Source: Shouchella patagoniensis | GTDB taxonomy: Bacteria > Bacillota > Bacilli > Bacillales > Bacillaceae_D | Assembly (NCBI RefSeq): GCF_002019705.1 | Contig: NZ_KV917377.1 | Location: forward strand, 4,570,228 to 4,634,227 | Direction: 5' to 3' | DNA length: 64,000 nt | Shown here: positions 1 through 7,934 of the stretch, piece by piece | Position numbering within the stretch: the first letter of the stretch is position 1 | Layout: each line of letters starts with the position of its first letter | The notes under the pieces: model-generated | What the model was told of the DNA's origin: nothing | Seen by the model: the letters and a program-made list of their open reading frames with translations, nothing else | Databases searched by the model: none | Program-made: the position numbers and the translations under genes

Positions 1-1668
1 GAATGGTGGAGAAAAAGTACAGTTTATCAAATATATCCAAAGAGCTTTAATGATACAACTGGGAACGGCGTTGGTGATTTACAAGGCATTATTGAAAAGC
101 TTGATTATTTAAAAAAGCTGGGGATAGATGTTATTTGGCTGACACCTGTTTATGCATCACCACAAAATGACAATGGATACGATATCTCCGATTACTTTGC
201 AATTCATGAAGAGTATGGGGCGATGGAGGATTTTGATCGTTTGCTTGCGGAAACACATAAACGTGGTATGAAATTAATTATGGACTTAGTTGTAAACCAT
301 ACATCAACAGAGCATGCTTGGTTCCAAAATGCAAAACTTAGTCAAGATGCAAAGTATCGCGATTTTTATATATGGAAAGAAAGCAGTGAAGGTGACGTGC
401 CAACGAACTGGCAATCAAAGTTTGGCGGTTCTGCGTGGGAATGGAATGAGGCAACAAACGATTATTATTTGCATTTGTTTGATGTGACTCAAGGGGATTT
501 AAACTGGGAAAATGAAGAGTTGCGCAAAGCCGTTTATGATATGATGCATTTTTGGTTTGAAAAAGGGATCGATGGCTTCCGATTAGACGTCGTGAATTTG
601 ATCTCTAAAGATCAACGTTTTCCAAATGACGATGGCAGCATAGCACCTGGAGATGGTAGGAAGTTTTATACAGATGGACCGAGAGTTCATGAATTCCTTC
701 ATGAAATGAATCAACAAGTTCTATCAAAATACGACAGTATGACGGTCGGTGAGATGTCTTCAACAACGATTGAGGATTGCATTAAATACACAAATCCAGA
801 ACGCCAAGAGTTGTCAATGACGTTTAATTTTCATCATTTAAAAGTCGATTACCCAAATGGAGAAAAATGGACGGTTGCTGATTTTGACTTTACTCAATTA
901 AAAGAGATTTTATCTAAGTGGCAAGTGCGCATGAATGAAGGTGGAGGCTGGAATGCACTATTCTGGTGCAACCATGACCAACCACGAGTTGTAAGTAGAT
1001 ATGGTGATGACGGTAAGTACCACGAGAAATCAGCAAAGATGCTTGCTGCTACCATTCACCTGATGCAAGGTACTCCTTATGTATATCAAGGGGAAGAATT
1101 TGGGATGACAAATCCAGGCTTTGACGAAATCGGACAGTATCGTGATGTTGAATCATTAAACATTTACGATAAATTAAAAAGTGAAGGCGTGAGTGAAGAT
1201 GAAATCATGGCGATCTTAAAACAAAAATCTCGTGACAATTCTCGTACTCCCGTGCAGTGGAATGGAAGTGAGCAAGCTGGTTTTACAACGGGAACTCCGT
1301 GGATAGAAGTAGCTAAAAACTATTCAACGATTAACGCAGAAATCGCTGTTCAGGACCCAGAATCTATTTTTTATTTCTATCAAAAATTGATTTCATTGCG
1401 TAAAGAGTACGATATCATTACAACGGGAGATTATACGCTTTTATCACCAGATGATCAAAACGTATTTGCTTATTTACGTGACAACGGGAAAGAACAATTG
1501 CTTGTGGTTTCGAATTTTTATGGAAAAAATACGGAATTCATTTGTCCTGATTCTGTGGTATCGTTAGAAACGACGCAGCTAATAGGGAACTATGAGCAAA
1601 AGCGACCACTTGAGAAAAAGATCTCGCTTGCGCCATATGAGACCGTAGCATTTCATTTAATAAAGTAG
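1..1668 (+). CDS. treA: Trehalose-6-phosphate hydrolase, 5'-truncated by window edge
   Basis: Cytoplasmic GH13 phospho-alpha-glucosidase that splits trehalose 6-phosphate, delivered by the trehalose PTS, into glucose and glucose 6-phosphate. The frame is open from base 1, so only the first few residues lie outside; an internal Met at base 223 is not the start. All four GH13 motifs are visible: DLVVNHTS, GFRLDVVN (nucleophile Asp), TVGEMSS (acid/base Glu) and FWCNHDQPRVV. The run VGEMSSTT and the motif HHLKVDYPNGEKW are typical of Bacillus TreA rather than oligo-1,6-glucosidase. treR follows after 9 nt, the usual treP-treA-treR order, so treP should lie just upstream. Family assignment is firm. 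Confidence 0.93.
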   Translation, partial: EWWRKSTVYQIYPKSFNDTTGNGVGDLQGIIEKLDYLKKLGIDVIWLTPVYASPQNDNGYDISDYFAIHEEYGAMEDFDRLLAETHKRGMKLIMDLVVNHTSTEHAWFQNAKLSQDAKYRDFYIWKESSEGDVPTNWQSKFGGSAWEWNEATNDYYLHLFDVTQGDLNWENEELRKAVYDMMHFWFEKGIDGFRLDVVNLISKDQRFPNDDGSIAPGDGRKFYTDGPRVHEFLHEMNQQVLSKYDSMTVGEMSSTTIEDCIKYTNPERQELSMTFNFHHLKVDYPNGEKWTVADFDFTQLKEILSKWQVRMNEGGGWNALFWCNHDQPRVVSRYGDDGKYHEKSAKMLAATIHLMQGTPYVYQGEEFGMTNPGFDEIGQYRDVESLNIYDKLKSEGVSEDEIMAILKQKSRDNSRTPVQWNGSEQAGFTTGTPWIEVAKNYSTINAEIAVQDPESIFYFYQKLISLRKEYDIITTGDYTLLSPDDQNVFAYLRDNGKEQLLVVSNFYGKNTEFICPDSVVSLETTQLIGNYEQKRPLEKKISLAPYETVAFHLIK

Positions 1669-1677
1669 GTCGATACA

Positions 1678-2394
1678 GTGAAAAGTAAGTTTCAATTAAT
1701 TTATCAACAACTAGTAAAAGCAATGGCGGATGGAAGATATGTGCCGGGAGATACACTGCCATCTGAAAACGAATTAACGGAAACGTTTGGTGCCTCAAGA
1801 GAAACCATTCGAAAAGCATTAAAGATGCTGTCTGAACATGGATATATCCAAAAAATACAAGGGAAAGGGTCAGTCGTGCTTGATGTTGCACGACTTGACT
1901 TTCCTGTATCTGGTGTCACTAGTTTTCAGGAGTTAAACGATAAGCTAGGCATAGAAGCGCAAACAGATGTGATTTCTTTTGCGGAAGACTTTGCGGATGC
2001 AGACATGGCGGACAAATTGGAAACGGATGAGGGCTCACGTGTATATAAAGTTGCTCGTGTTCGAACAATTGATGGTGAACGAATTATTTTAGACAAGGAT
2101 CTTTTTCTAGCGGATGCTGTGCCTCACTTAACAGCTGAAATTAGTAAGGGCAGTATTTATCATTATGTAGAAGAAGAGTTAAAGCTTGTCATTAGCTTTG
2201 CCAAAAAAGAAATTGTTGTGGAACAAGCAACTGCCGAAGATGTTGTATGTTTAGATGTGAAAACAGGAAGTCAAATCGTTGTAGTACGAAGCCATACGTA
2301 TCTTGAGGACGCAACGTTATTTCAATTTACAGAGTCTCGACATCGCCCCGACCGTTTTCGCTTTGTTGAGTTTGCAAGAAGAAATAAACTGTAA
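1678..2394 (+). CDS. treR: GntR-family (HutC subfamily) trehalose operon repressor
   Basis: DNA-binding repressor of the trehalose operon; trehalose 6-phosphate is the known inducer in B. subtilis TreR. Starts with GTG nine bases after the treA stop, so it is probably co-transcribed and translationally coupled; the ribosome site is weak. Residues about 1-70 form the GntR winged helix (GDTLPSENELTETFGASRETIRKAL spans the recognition helix region), followed by a UTRA effector domain (about 80-230) ending near RFRFVEFARR. 238 residues matches TreR length. Identity rests on family plus position next to treA. Confidence 0.9.
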   Translation: MKSKFQLIYQQLVKAMADGRYVPGDTLPSENELTETFGASRETIRKALKMLSEHGYIQKIQGKGSVVLDVARLDFPVSGVTSFQELNDKLGIEAQTDVISFAEDFADADMADKLETDEGSRVYKVARVRTIDGERIILDKDLFLADAVPHLTAEISKGSIYHYVEEELKLVISFAKKEIVVEQATAEDVVCLDVKTGSQIVVVRSHTYLEDATLFQFTESRHRPDRFRFVEFARRNKL

Positions 2395-2403
2395 GCAAAT
2401 TAG

Positions 2404-2432
2404 TTTAATGGACTGTGGTTTTCACGTATACT
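2404..2432 (+). promoter_or_regulatory. Candidate sigma-A promoter for the peroxidase gene
   Basis: TTTAAT at 2404-2409 and TATACT at 2427-2432 are separated by 17 bases. The -10 is perfect apart from one base and the -35 is weak. No sigma-B or PerR motif was seen here. Confidence 0.4.
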
Positions 2433-2466
2433 GAAAGAAATAAGTTAAGCCAAGGAGTGAGTGTTC

Positions 2467-2952
2467 GTGTCCGTTTACGATTACACCGTTAAAACAAGCA
2501 AAGGTGAAGACTTTTCTTTATCAGAATACACGGGTGATGTGTTGCTAATTGTGAACACAGCTACTAAATGTGGCTTTGCATCTCAATTCGATGGGCTTGA
2601 ACAATTGCATCAATCGTTTAATGAGGATGGCCTTAGAGTACTAGGGTTTCCAAGCAATCAATTTATGAGTCAAGAACCAACATCTGATGATGAGATGGAG
2701 AATGTTTGCAAGGTTAATTTTGGCGTGACTTTCCCTTTATTTGCAAAAACGAATGTAAAAGGCAAAGAGGCAAACTCGTTGTTTAAGCATTTAAAAAGTG
2801 AGAAAAAAGGCACGATAGGCGAAGAAATTAAATGGAATTTCACTAAATTTCTCGTCAATCGTAAAGGCGAAGTGGTCGGACGGTACGCACCACAAACAAA
2901 GCCTAAGCAAATTGAAGAAGATATAAAAAAAGAGTTGGAAAAACAGGCTTAG
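2467..2952 (+). CDS. bsaA: Glutathione peroxidase-family thiol peroxidase (BsaA-like)
   Basis: Reduces hydroperoxides; bacterial members of this kind usually use thioredoxin or bacillithiol rather than glutathione. GTG at 2467 is preferred over GTG at 2461 because AAGGAG (2452-2457) is then 9 bases away and the protein begins MSVYDY like B. subtilis BsaA. The peroxidatic Cys is C35 in NTATKCGF; catalytic Gln lies in FPSNQF and Trp/Asn in WNFTKF. The second Cys common in this family (FPCNQF) is Ser here, but a Cys in the ENVCKVNFGVTFP helix sits where the resolving Cys of thioredoxin-dependent GPx proteins lies. A terminator separates it from nos. Confidence 0.88.
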   Translation: MSVYDYTVKTSKGEDFSLSEYTGDVLLIVNTATKCGFASQFDGLEQLHQSFNEDGLRVLGFPSNQFMSQEPTSDDEMENVCKVNFGVTFPLFAKTNVKGKEANSLFKHLKSEKKGTIGEEIKWNFTKFLVNRKGEVVGRYAPQTKPKQIEEDIKKELEKQA

Positions 2953-2955
2953 TTA

Positions 2956-2990
2956 AAAACTGTGTAGCGTCGGGCTGCGCGGTTTTTTTT
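2956..2990 (+). terminator. Rho-independent terminator after the peroxidase gene
   Basis: Arms 2958-2968 and 2974-2984 pair over 11 bp with three G-U pairs around a 5-nt loop, followed by eight T. The ribosome site of nos begins directly after the T-run. Confidence 0.75.
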
Positions 2991-3004
2991 AGGAGGAAGT
3001 CCAT

Positions 3005-4078
3005 ATGGTATCAACTATGGAAGAAGTTGCCATCGAATATTTGACTCAATATTATACAGAAAATGAGTTACCTGAATTAGATCGTCGAGTTAACGAAGTG
3101 AGAAAGATGATTAAGCAAACAGGTACATATGTTCACACGCGCGGAGAACTTGCATATGGAGCAAAATTAGCATGGCGTAATAGCAACCGCTGTATCGGTC
3201 GCCTGTTTTGGGAACGGCTCAATATTCTTGATGAGAGAAGTTTAAATACAGAACAAGGAGTTGCCCAAGCCCTCTTTAGGCATATCGAGTATGCGACTAA
3301 CAAGGGCAAGGTTATTCCAACAATTACTGTATTTAAACAGGGATCACGTATTCGTATATGGAACCATCAACTTATCCGTTATGCTGGCTATCAACATGGG
3401 GAATATGTGGTAGGAGACCCTGCTTCCATCGAGCTTACACAGATTTGTGAACAGCTTGGATGGCAAGGGGCAGGCACCGATTTTGATCTTCTGCCTCTTG
3501 TGATTTCTATTGATGGGAAAGAACCAATTTGGTTTAAAATTCCAGATGATTTAATGATGGAAGTAGAATTAAGACACCCAAAATATGCTGCATTTGAACT
3601 ACTCCAGTTAAAATGGTACGCAGTTCCCATTATATCTGATATGCGGATGGAAATTGGGGGACTTACTTATTATAGCGCGCCATTCAATGGCTGGTATATG
3701 GGTACGGAAATAGGCGCTCGTAATCTAGCGGATGAGTATCGTTATAATCGCTTAGAACAAGTCGCAGATGTGCTTGGAATTGAAACAAAAAAAGAGTCTT
3801 TCTTATGGCGTGATGAGGCACTCGTAGAATTAAACAAAGCTGTGCTTCATTCTTTTCAGTCTGCTAATGTCAGCATTGTTGATCATCATACGGCAGCAAA
3901 ACAGTTTCAACAGTTTATAAAAGCAGAAGAGAAGCAAGGTCGAAAAACGACAGGAGATTGGACGTGGCTTATTCCACCTATGTCTCCTGCTCAAACGCGA
4001 ATATTCCATCAAAGTTTTGAAAATGAGTGGCAATCGCCAAACTTCTACTATGAGAAAGCACCTTATGAAGTAGATTAA
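3005..4078 (+). CDS. nos: Bacterial nitric oxide synthase, oxygenase-only
   Basis: Heme-thiolate enzyme that oxidises arginine to citrulline and NO, using unrelated cellular flavoproteins as reductase because no reductase domain is attached. 357 residues is the usual bacterial length. The proximal heme Cys is C63 in WRNSNRCIGR; the substrate-binding stretch PFNGWYMGTEIGARN contains the arginine-binding Glu; the C-terminal GDWTWLIPPMSP pterin-site region is present. AGGAGGA at 2991-2997 is 7 bases before ATG 3005. In Bacillus, NO protects against oxidative stress and some antibiotics, which fits the neighbouring peroxidase, though the two are separated by a terminator. Confidence 0.95.
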   Translation: MVSTMEEVAIEYLTQYYTENELPELDRRVNEVRKMIKQTGTYVHTRGELAYGAKLAWRNSNRCIGRLFWERLNILDERSLNTEQGVAQALFRHIEYATNKGKVIPTITVFKQGSRIRIWNHQLIRYAGYQHGEYVVGDPASIELTQICEQLGWQGAGTDFDLLPLVISIDGKEPIWFKIPDDLMMEVELRHPKYAAFELLQLKWYAVPIISDMRMEIGGLTYYSAPFNGWYMGTEIGARNLADEYRYNRLEQVADVLGIETKKESFLWRDEALVELNKAVLHSFQSANVSIVDHHTAAKQFQQFIKAEEKQGRKTTGDWTWLIPPMSPAQTRIFHQSFENEWQSPNFYYEKAPYEVD

Positions 4079-4124
4079 TGTGCTATACTGCAAAGATACA
4101 AAAAGGGATTAAAGGAAGATGTGC

Positions 4125-6005
4125 ATGAGTGTATTACGAGTAGAGGACTTAACAAAGTCTTTTGGAGAAAAGATCTTGTTTCAATCAATTGAATTTTCCT
4201 TAACGAAAGGAGATCGAATTGGATTATTAGGTGTGAATGGAACTGGTAAATCAACGTTATTAAAAGTAATTGCAGGTATTGAAGGAAAAGAAGAAGGCAC
4301 CCTTTTCCATGCCAATGATTTTTCATTTGAGTATTTGCCACAGCAACCCGATTTGCCAGATGATGAAACGGTAATTGGATACATTTATAAAGGTGATTCA
4401 GAAGTCATGAAGGCGGTGGCCAATTATGAAAGAGGGCTTGCTGCTCTTGAAGAGGATCCAGCAAATGAACAGTTACAAACTGGATTAATTAAGCTTCAAG
4501 CTGAAATGGATAAAGTTGATGCTTGGGAAGCTGGAACACAAGCAAAAACGATCTTAACTAAACTAGGTATTACTCAATTGTCAGCTCAGCTTGGTACATT
4601 ATCTGGTGGTCAGAAAAAGCGTGTTGCGATTGCAAGAGCTTTGATTCAACCTGTTGATTTACTTTTGTTAGATGAGCCCACAAACCATTTAGACCATGCG
4701 ACGGTTGAATGGTTAGAAGGTTATTTAAAACAGTACCGTGGTGCCCTTATTGTCATCACCCATGACCGCTACTTTTTGAACCGAGTGGCTAACACGATAT
4801 TTGAGTTATCAGAGGGGAATTTGTATCGGTATACGGGGAACTTTGAAACCTATTTAGAGGCAAAAGCGGAACGGGAAGCACAAGCAGAGCAAGCGGAAGA
4901 CAAAAGGCGAAATTTGCTACGCCGTGAACTTGCTTGGTTAAGGAGAGGTGCGAAAGCACGGACAACAAAGCAAAAAGCCCGTATTCAACGAGTCGAAGCT
5001 CTTGATGCTCAAGAGGGACCTAAATCGCGCGCGCAATTAGATGTAGCAATTGGTTCACATCGACTTGGAAAACAAGTAATCGAACTTGAAAATGTAAGGA
5101 AAACGTTTAAAAACAATACGTTGTTTCATGATTTGTCTTACCTTATTACAAAAGATGAGCGACTTGGTATTATTGGTGAGAATGGTAGTGGGAAAACAAC
5201 GTTATTGAATTTAATGGCGGGTCGAATTTCTCCAGATGCAGGAGAAGTCCATGTTGGTGAAACCGTTCGAATTGGGTATTATACGCAAGAGGATGCAGAG
5301 CTTAATGGGGACTTACGTGTCGTTGATTACATTAAAGAAATCGCCGAAGTCGTCTATACAGCAAAAGGGGATCAAATTACAGCAGAGCAAATGTTGGAGC
5401 GATTCATGTTCCCGCGTTCTCAGCAATGGACGTACATTAGACGCTTGTCAGGTGGTGAGAAGCGTAGACTGTATTTGCTAAGGATATTAATGAGTGAACC
5501 GAATGTGCTCTTTCTAGATGAACCAACAAATGATCTTGATGTTGAAACATTAGCGATCTTGGAAGATTATTTGGATACATTTCCTGGTGTTGTTGTAACT
5601 GTTTCTCACGATCGTTATTTTCTTGATCGTGTCGTTGATAAAATGCTCATCTTCACAGATGGAAAAGTGGAGCGTTACCAAGGGGATTACACGTACTACT
5701 TAGAAGAAAAGCAGCAAAAAGTGGAGCCTGTAAAGCAGGATAAATCGTTTGTCGTACCGGAACGGAAAAAAGAGAACAGGAAACTTTCGTATAACGAACA
5801 ACGTGAATGGGATCAGATTGATGATCAAATAGAAAAAATGGAAGAAAAACAACAACAGCTTGAAGAGCAAATTACACAAGCCGGTAGTGATTACGGAAAA
5901 ATTGCTGATTTAATGAAAGAAAAAGAAGCCCTTGATGCAATGCTTGAAGAAACACTTGAGCGGTGGACAGAATTAGCTGAAAAGGTGGAAGCACTAAACG
6001 AATAA
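4125..6005 (+). CDS. yfmR: ABC-F ATPase, YfmR/Uup type translation factor
   Basis: Soluble tandem ATPase without membrane segments, acting at the ribosome; B. subtilis YfmR has been reported to relieve stalled elongation alongside EF-P. Two ABC cassettes: Walker A GVNGTGKST and GENGSGKTT, signatures LSGGQKKR and LSGGEKRR, Walker B LLLLDEPTNHLD and VLFLDEPTNDLD. The linker rich in Arg/Ala (LRRELAWLRRGAKART) is the ABC-F P-site tRNA motif region. The last 70 residues form a charged coiled coil typical of Uup/YfmR. ATG 4125 is chosen because AAAGGA at 4111-4116 is too close to ATG 4119. Confidence 0.9.
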   Translation: MSVLRVEDLTKSFGEKILFQSIEFSLTKGDRIGLLGVNGTGKSTLLKVIAGIEGKEEGTLFHANDFSFEYLPQQPDLPDDETVIGYIYKGDSEVMKAVANYERGLAALEEDPANEQLQTGLIKLQAEMDKVDAWEAGTQAKTILTKLGITQLSAQLGTLSGGQKKRVAIARALIQPVDLLLLDEPTNHLDHATVEWLEGYLKQYRGALIVITHDRYFLNRVANTIFELSEGNLYRYTGNFETYLEAKAEREAQAEQAEDKRRNLLRRELAWLRRGAKARTTKQKARIQRVEALDAQEGPKSRAQLDVAIGSHRLGKQVIELENVRKTFKNNTLFHDLSYLITKDERLGIIGENGSGKTTLLNLMAGRISPDAGEVHVGETVRIGYYTQEDAELNGDLRVVDYIKEIAEVVYTAKGDQITAEQMLERFMFPRSQQWTYIRRLSGGEKRRLYLLRILMSEPNVLFLDEPTNDLDVETLAILEDYLDTFPGVVVTVSHDRYFLDRVVDKMLIFTDGKVERYQGDYTYYLEEKQQKVEPVKQDKSFVVPERKKENRKLSYNEQREWDQIDDQIEKMEEKQQQLEEQITQAGSDYGKIADLMKEKEALDAMLEETLERWTELAEKVEALNE

Positions 6006-6010
6006 TTGAG

Positions 6011-6043
6011 TGACCGCAGCTTGTGCTGCGGTCATTTGTTTTT
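6011..6043 (+). terminator. Rho-independent terminator after yfmR
   Basis: Ten-base arms 6011-6020 and 6025-6034 (TGACCGCAGC with its complement) and a T-rich tail. Confidence 0.85.
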
Positions 6044-6160
6044 GTAAAATAACATGTATGCTGTTTGATAGATCGTGTACGATAATCATTATACGATTCG
6101 TGCATGAATGAGATAAAACAAAATAGTGGAAGAAAATGCAAGACTATTATTGGATGAAAA

Positions 6161-6192
6161 TGATTGATAATGATCGTTTTTGATTGTATACT
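6161..6192 (+). promoter_or_regulatory. fruRKA promoter with possible FruR operator repeats
   Basis: TTGATA (6164-6169), 17-base spacer, TATACT (6187-6192). The hexamer TGATTG occurs at 6161-6166 and again at 6181-6186, exactly 20 bases (two helical turns) apart, overlapping both promoter elements. That is a plausible binding arrangement for the DeoR-type FruR, but the operator role is inference. Confidence 0.65.
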
Positions 6193-6224
6193 AACTATAT
6201 AAAGAGAGCAGAGGTGTGTTTCCC

Positions 6225-6989
6225 GTGTTGACATTGGAGAGACAGGAGAAAATACTTGAGCTTCTTCACACCCATGAAGTGGTTAAAATACAAGATATTA
6301 TTGTAGGAACAGGTGCTTCAGAATCAACGATTCGCCGTGATCTAACGGAACTTGAACAAGAAAAGAAATTAAAGCGTATTCATGGCGGTGCAACGTTGTT
6401 GCAAAAAAAACGTGATGAACCAACAATGGAACAAAAAACGTTCAAAAACCGTCAGGAAAAAATAAAAATAGCTAAAAAAGCAGCTGAACTGGTTGAAGAA
6501 GGAGATTGTCTGTTTTTGGATGCTGGTAGTACTACAATTGAAATGATTCCGTTTCTAAAAGGAAAAAATATCGTTGTTGTCACAAATGGATTAATGAATA
6601 TTACTGCCTTGCTTGATGCAGAAATTGAAACCCATGTGCTTGGGGGGCATGTTAAGAAGGGGACACATGCATTTGTTGGTAGAAGTGCACTTGAAACGAT
6701 TGAATCGTTTCGCTTTGATTGTGTATTTATGGGAACAAATGGTGTAACAGCCAATGATGGATGTACAACACCAGACCCAGAAGAAGCTTTTATTAAAGCA
6801 CAAGCAATTAAGCTGGCAAGGAATGCGTTTGTCTTAGCAGATCATACGAAATTTGGTGATATTGCCTTCTCTAAGTTTACAGATGTGAATAAAGTGACGC
6901 TTGTTACGAGCTCTTATGTCAAACAAGAAAACGCACGCCTCTTTGAACAATTAACAGCTAGAACGACAATTGAGGTGGTAGAACTATGA
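6225..6989 (+). CDS. fruR: DeoR-family fructose operon repressor
   Basis: Repressor of the fructose operon; fructose 1-phosphate is the usual inducer. GTG 6225 is preferred over GTG 6216: it gives MLTLERQEKI, matching FruR starts, with AGAGGTG about 9 bases upstream. Residues 1-57 carry the DeoR helix-turn-helix (ASESTIRRDLTELEQE, RIHGGA); the rest is the sugar-phosphate sensor domain with GDCLFLDAGSTTIE and DCVFMGTNG. The stop overlaps the fruK ATG by 4 bases, so the operon is translationally coupled. Confidence 0.9.
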   Translation: MLTLERQEKILELLHTHEVVKIQDIIVGTGASESTIRRDLTELEQEKKLKRIHGGATLLQKKRDEPTMEQKTFKNRQEKIKIAKKAAELVEEGDCLFLDAGSTTIEMIPFLKGKNIVVVTNGLMNITALLDAEIETHVLGGHVKKGTHAFVGRSALETIESFRFDCVFMGTNGVTANDGCTTPDPEEAFIKAQAIKLARNAFVLADHTKFGDIAFSKFTDVNKVTLVTSSYVKQENARLFEQLTARTTIEVVEL

Positions 6990-7900
6990 TTTACACGGTC
7001 ACTCTAAATCCAGCGATGGACTACTTTGTTTCTCTAGATGCTTTAGCGCTAGGGGGAGTGAATCGAACGAAAGCAGATCACAAAGCGCCAGGTGGAAAAG
7101 GCATTAACGTCTCACGAGTATTAAAACGTATGGGCCACAATAGTACGGCGCTTGGTTTTATCGGTGGCTTTACTGGTGAATACATTAAAGCGGCTGTAAA
7201 GGATGAGCATATCGGAGCTTCCTTTATTCAAGTTGATGGAGACACGCGTATCAACGTTAAAATTAAAGCACAGGAAGAGTCAGAACTAAATGGTGTTTCT
7301 CCCCATATTTCAGCAGAGAATCTAGAAAAATTACAAGCTCAATTTGCAAACCTTGGAGAAGGTGACGCGATTGTTTTGGCTGGGAGTGTTCCACCGGCAA
7401 TAAAAGCAGATGTGTACGCAACATGGACGAGGCAATTAAAAAAACAAGGTGTGAAGGTTTATGTTGATACAAGTGGAGCTGCATTAACTAATGTGATTCA
7501 CGCCGAGCCCACGTTTATTAAACCTAATCATCATGAGTTAAGTGAGCTGGCCGGGGCAGAAATATCTTCAGTAAAAGAAGCGGCCCCCCATGTAAAAGCT
7601 CTAATCGATCAAGGTATTGAGTGTGTACTCGTTACATTTGCCGGTGATGGTGCTCTGCTTGCAACAGCGGAGACGATGCTTTTTGCAAACACACCAAAAG
7701 GAATAGTGAAAAATTCAGTTGGTGCAGGTGATTCAACGGTCGCTGGTTTTGTATGTGCAATAGAAGAAGGTAAAACGCTTGTTGATGCATTTCGTTTTGC
7801 AGTTGCTTCAGGAAGTGCAACCGCATTTTCTACTGGTTTTGCTGAACGAGAAACGATCGAAGCATTGATGGAAGAAGTACAAGTAACGTCATTTCATTGA
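6986..7900 (+). CDS. fruK: 1-phosphofructokinase
   Basis: Cytoplasmic PfkB-family kinase that converts fructose 1-phosphate, the product of FruA, to fructose 1,6-bisphosphate. 304 residues is normal. The first PfkB signature (GGKGINVSRVL, residues 36-46) and the second (VGAGDSTVAGF with catalytic Asp249) are both present, and TVTLNPAMD at the N-terminus is typical of the LacC/FruK subgroup. ATG overlaps the fruR stop (ATGA) and sits behind GAGGTGG. Confidence 0.94.
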   Translation: MIYTVTLNPAMDYFVSLDALALGGVNRTKADHKAPGGKGINVSRVLKRMGHNSTALGFIGGFTGEYIKAAVKDEHIGASFIQVDGDTRINVKIKAQEESELNGVSPHISAENLEKLQAQFANLGEGDAIVLAGSVPPAIKADVYATWTRQLKKQGVKVYVDTSGAALTNVIHAEPTFIKPNHHELSELAGAEISSVKEAAPHVKALIDQGIECVLVTFAGDGALLATAETMLFANTPKGIVKNSVGAGDSTVAGFVCAIEEGKTLVDAFRFAVASGSATAFSTGFAERETIEALMEEVQVTSFH

Positions 7901-7934
7901 TCTATATTTTATAAACGGAAAGGGGTAGGTAGGG

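Noticed and set aside
6080..6094. Fur/PerR-like 7-1-7 sequence CGATAAT-C-ATTATAC
   Set aside because: Only about 11 of 14 matches to either consensus and 130 bases from fruR, a gene with no known iron or peroxide control.
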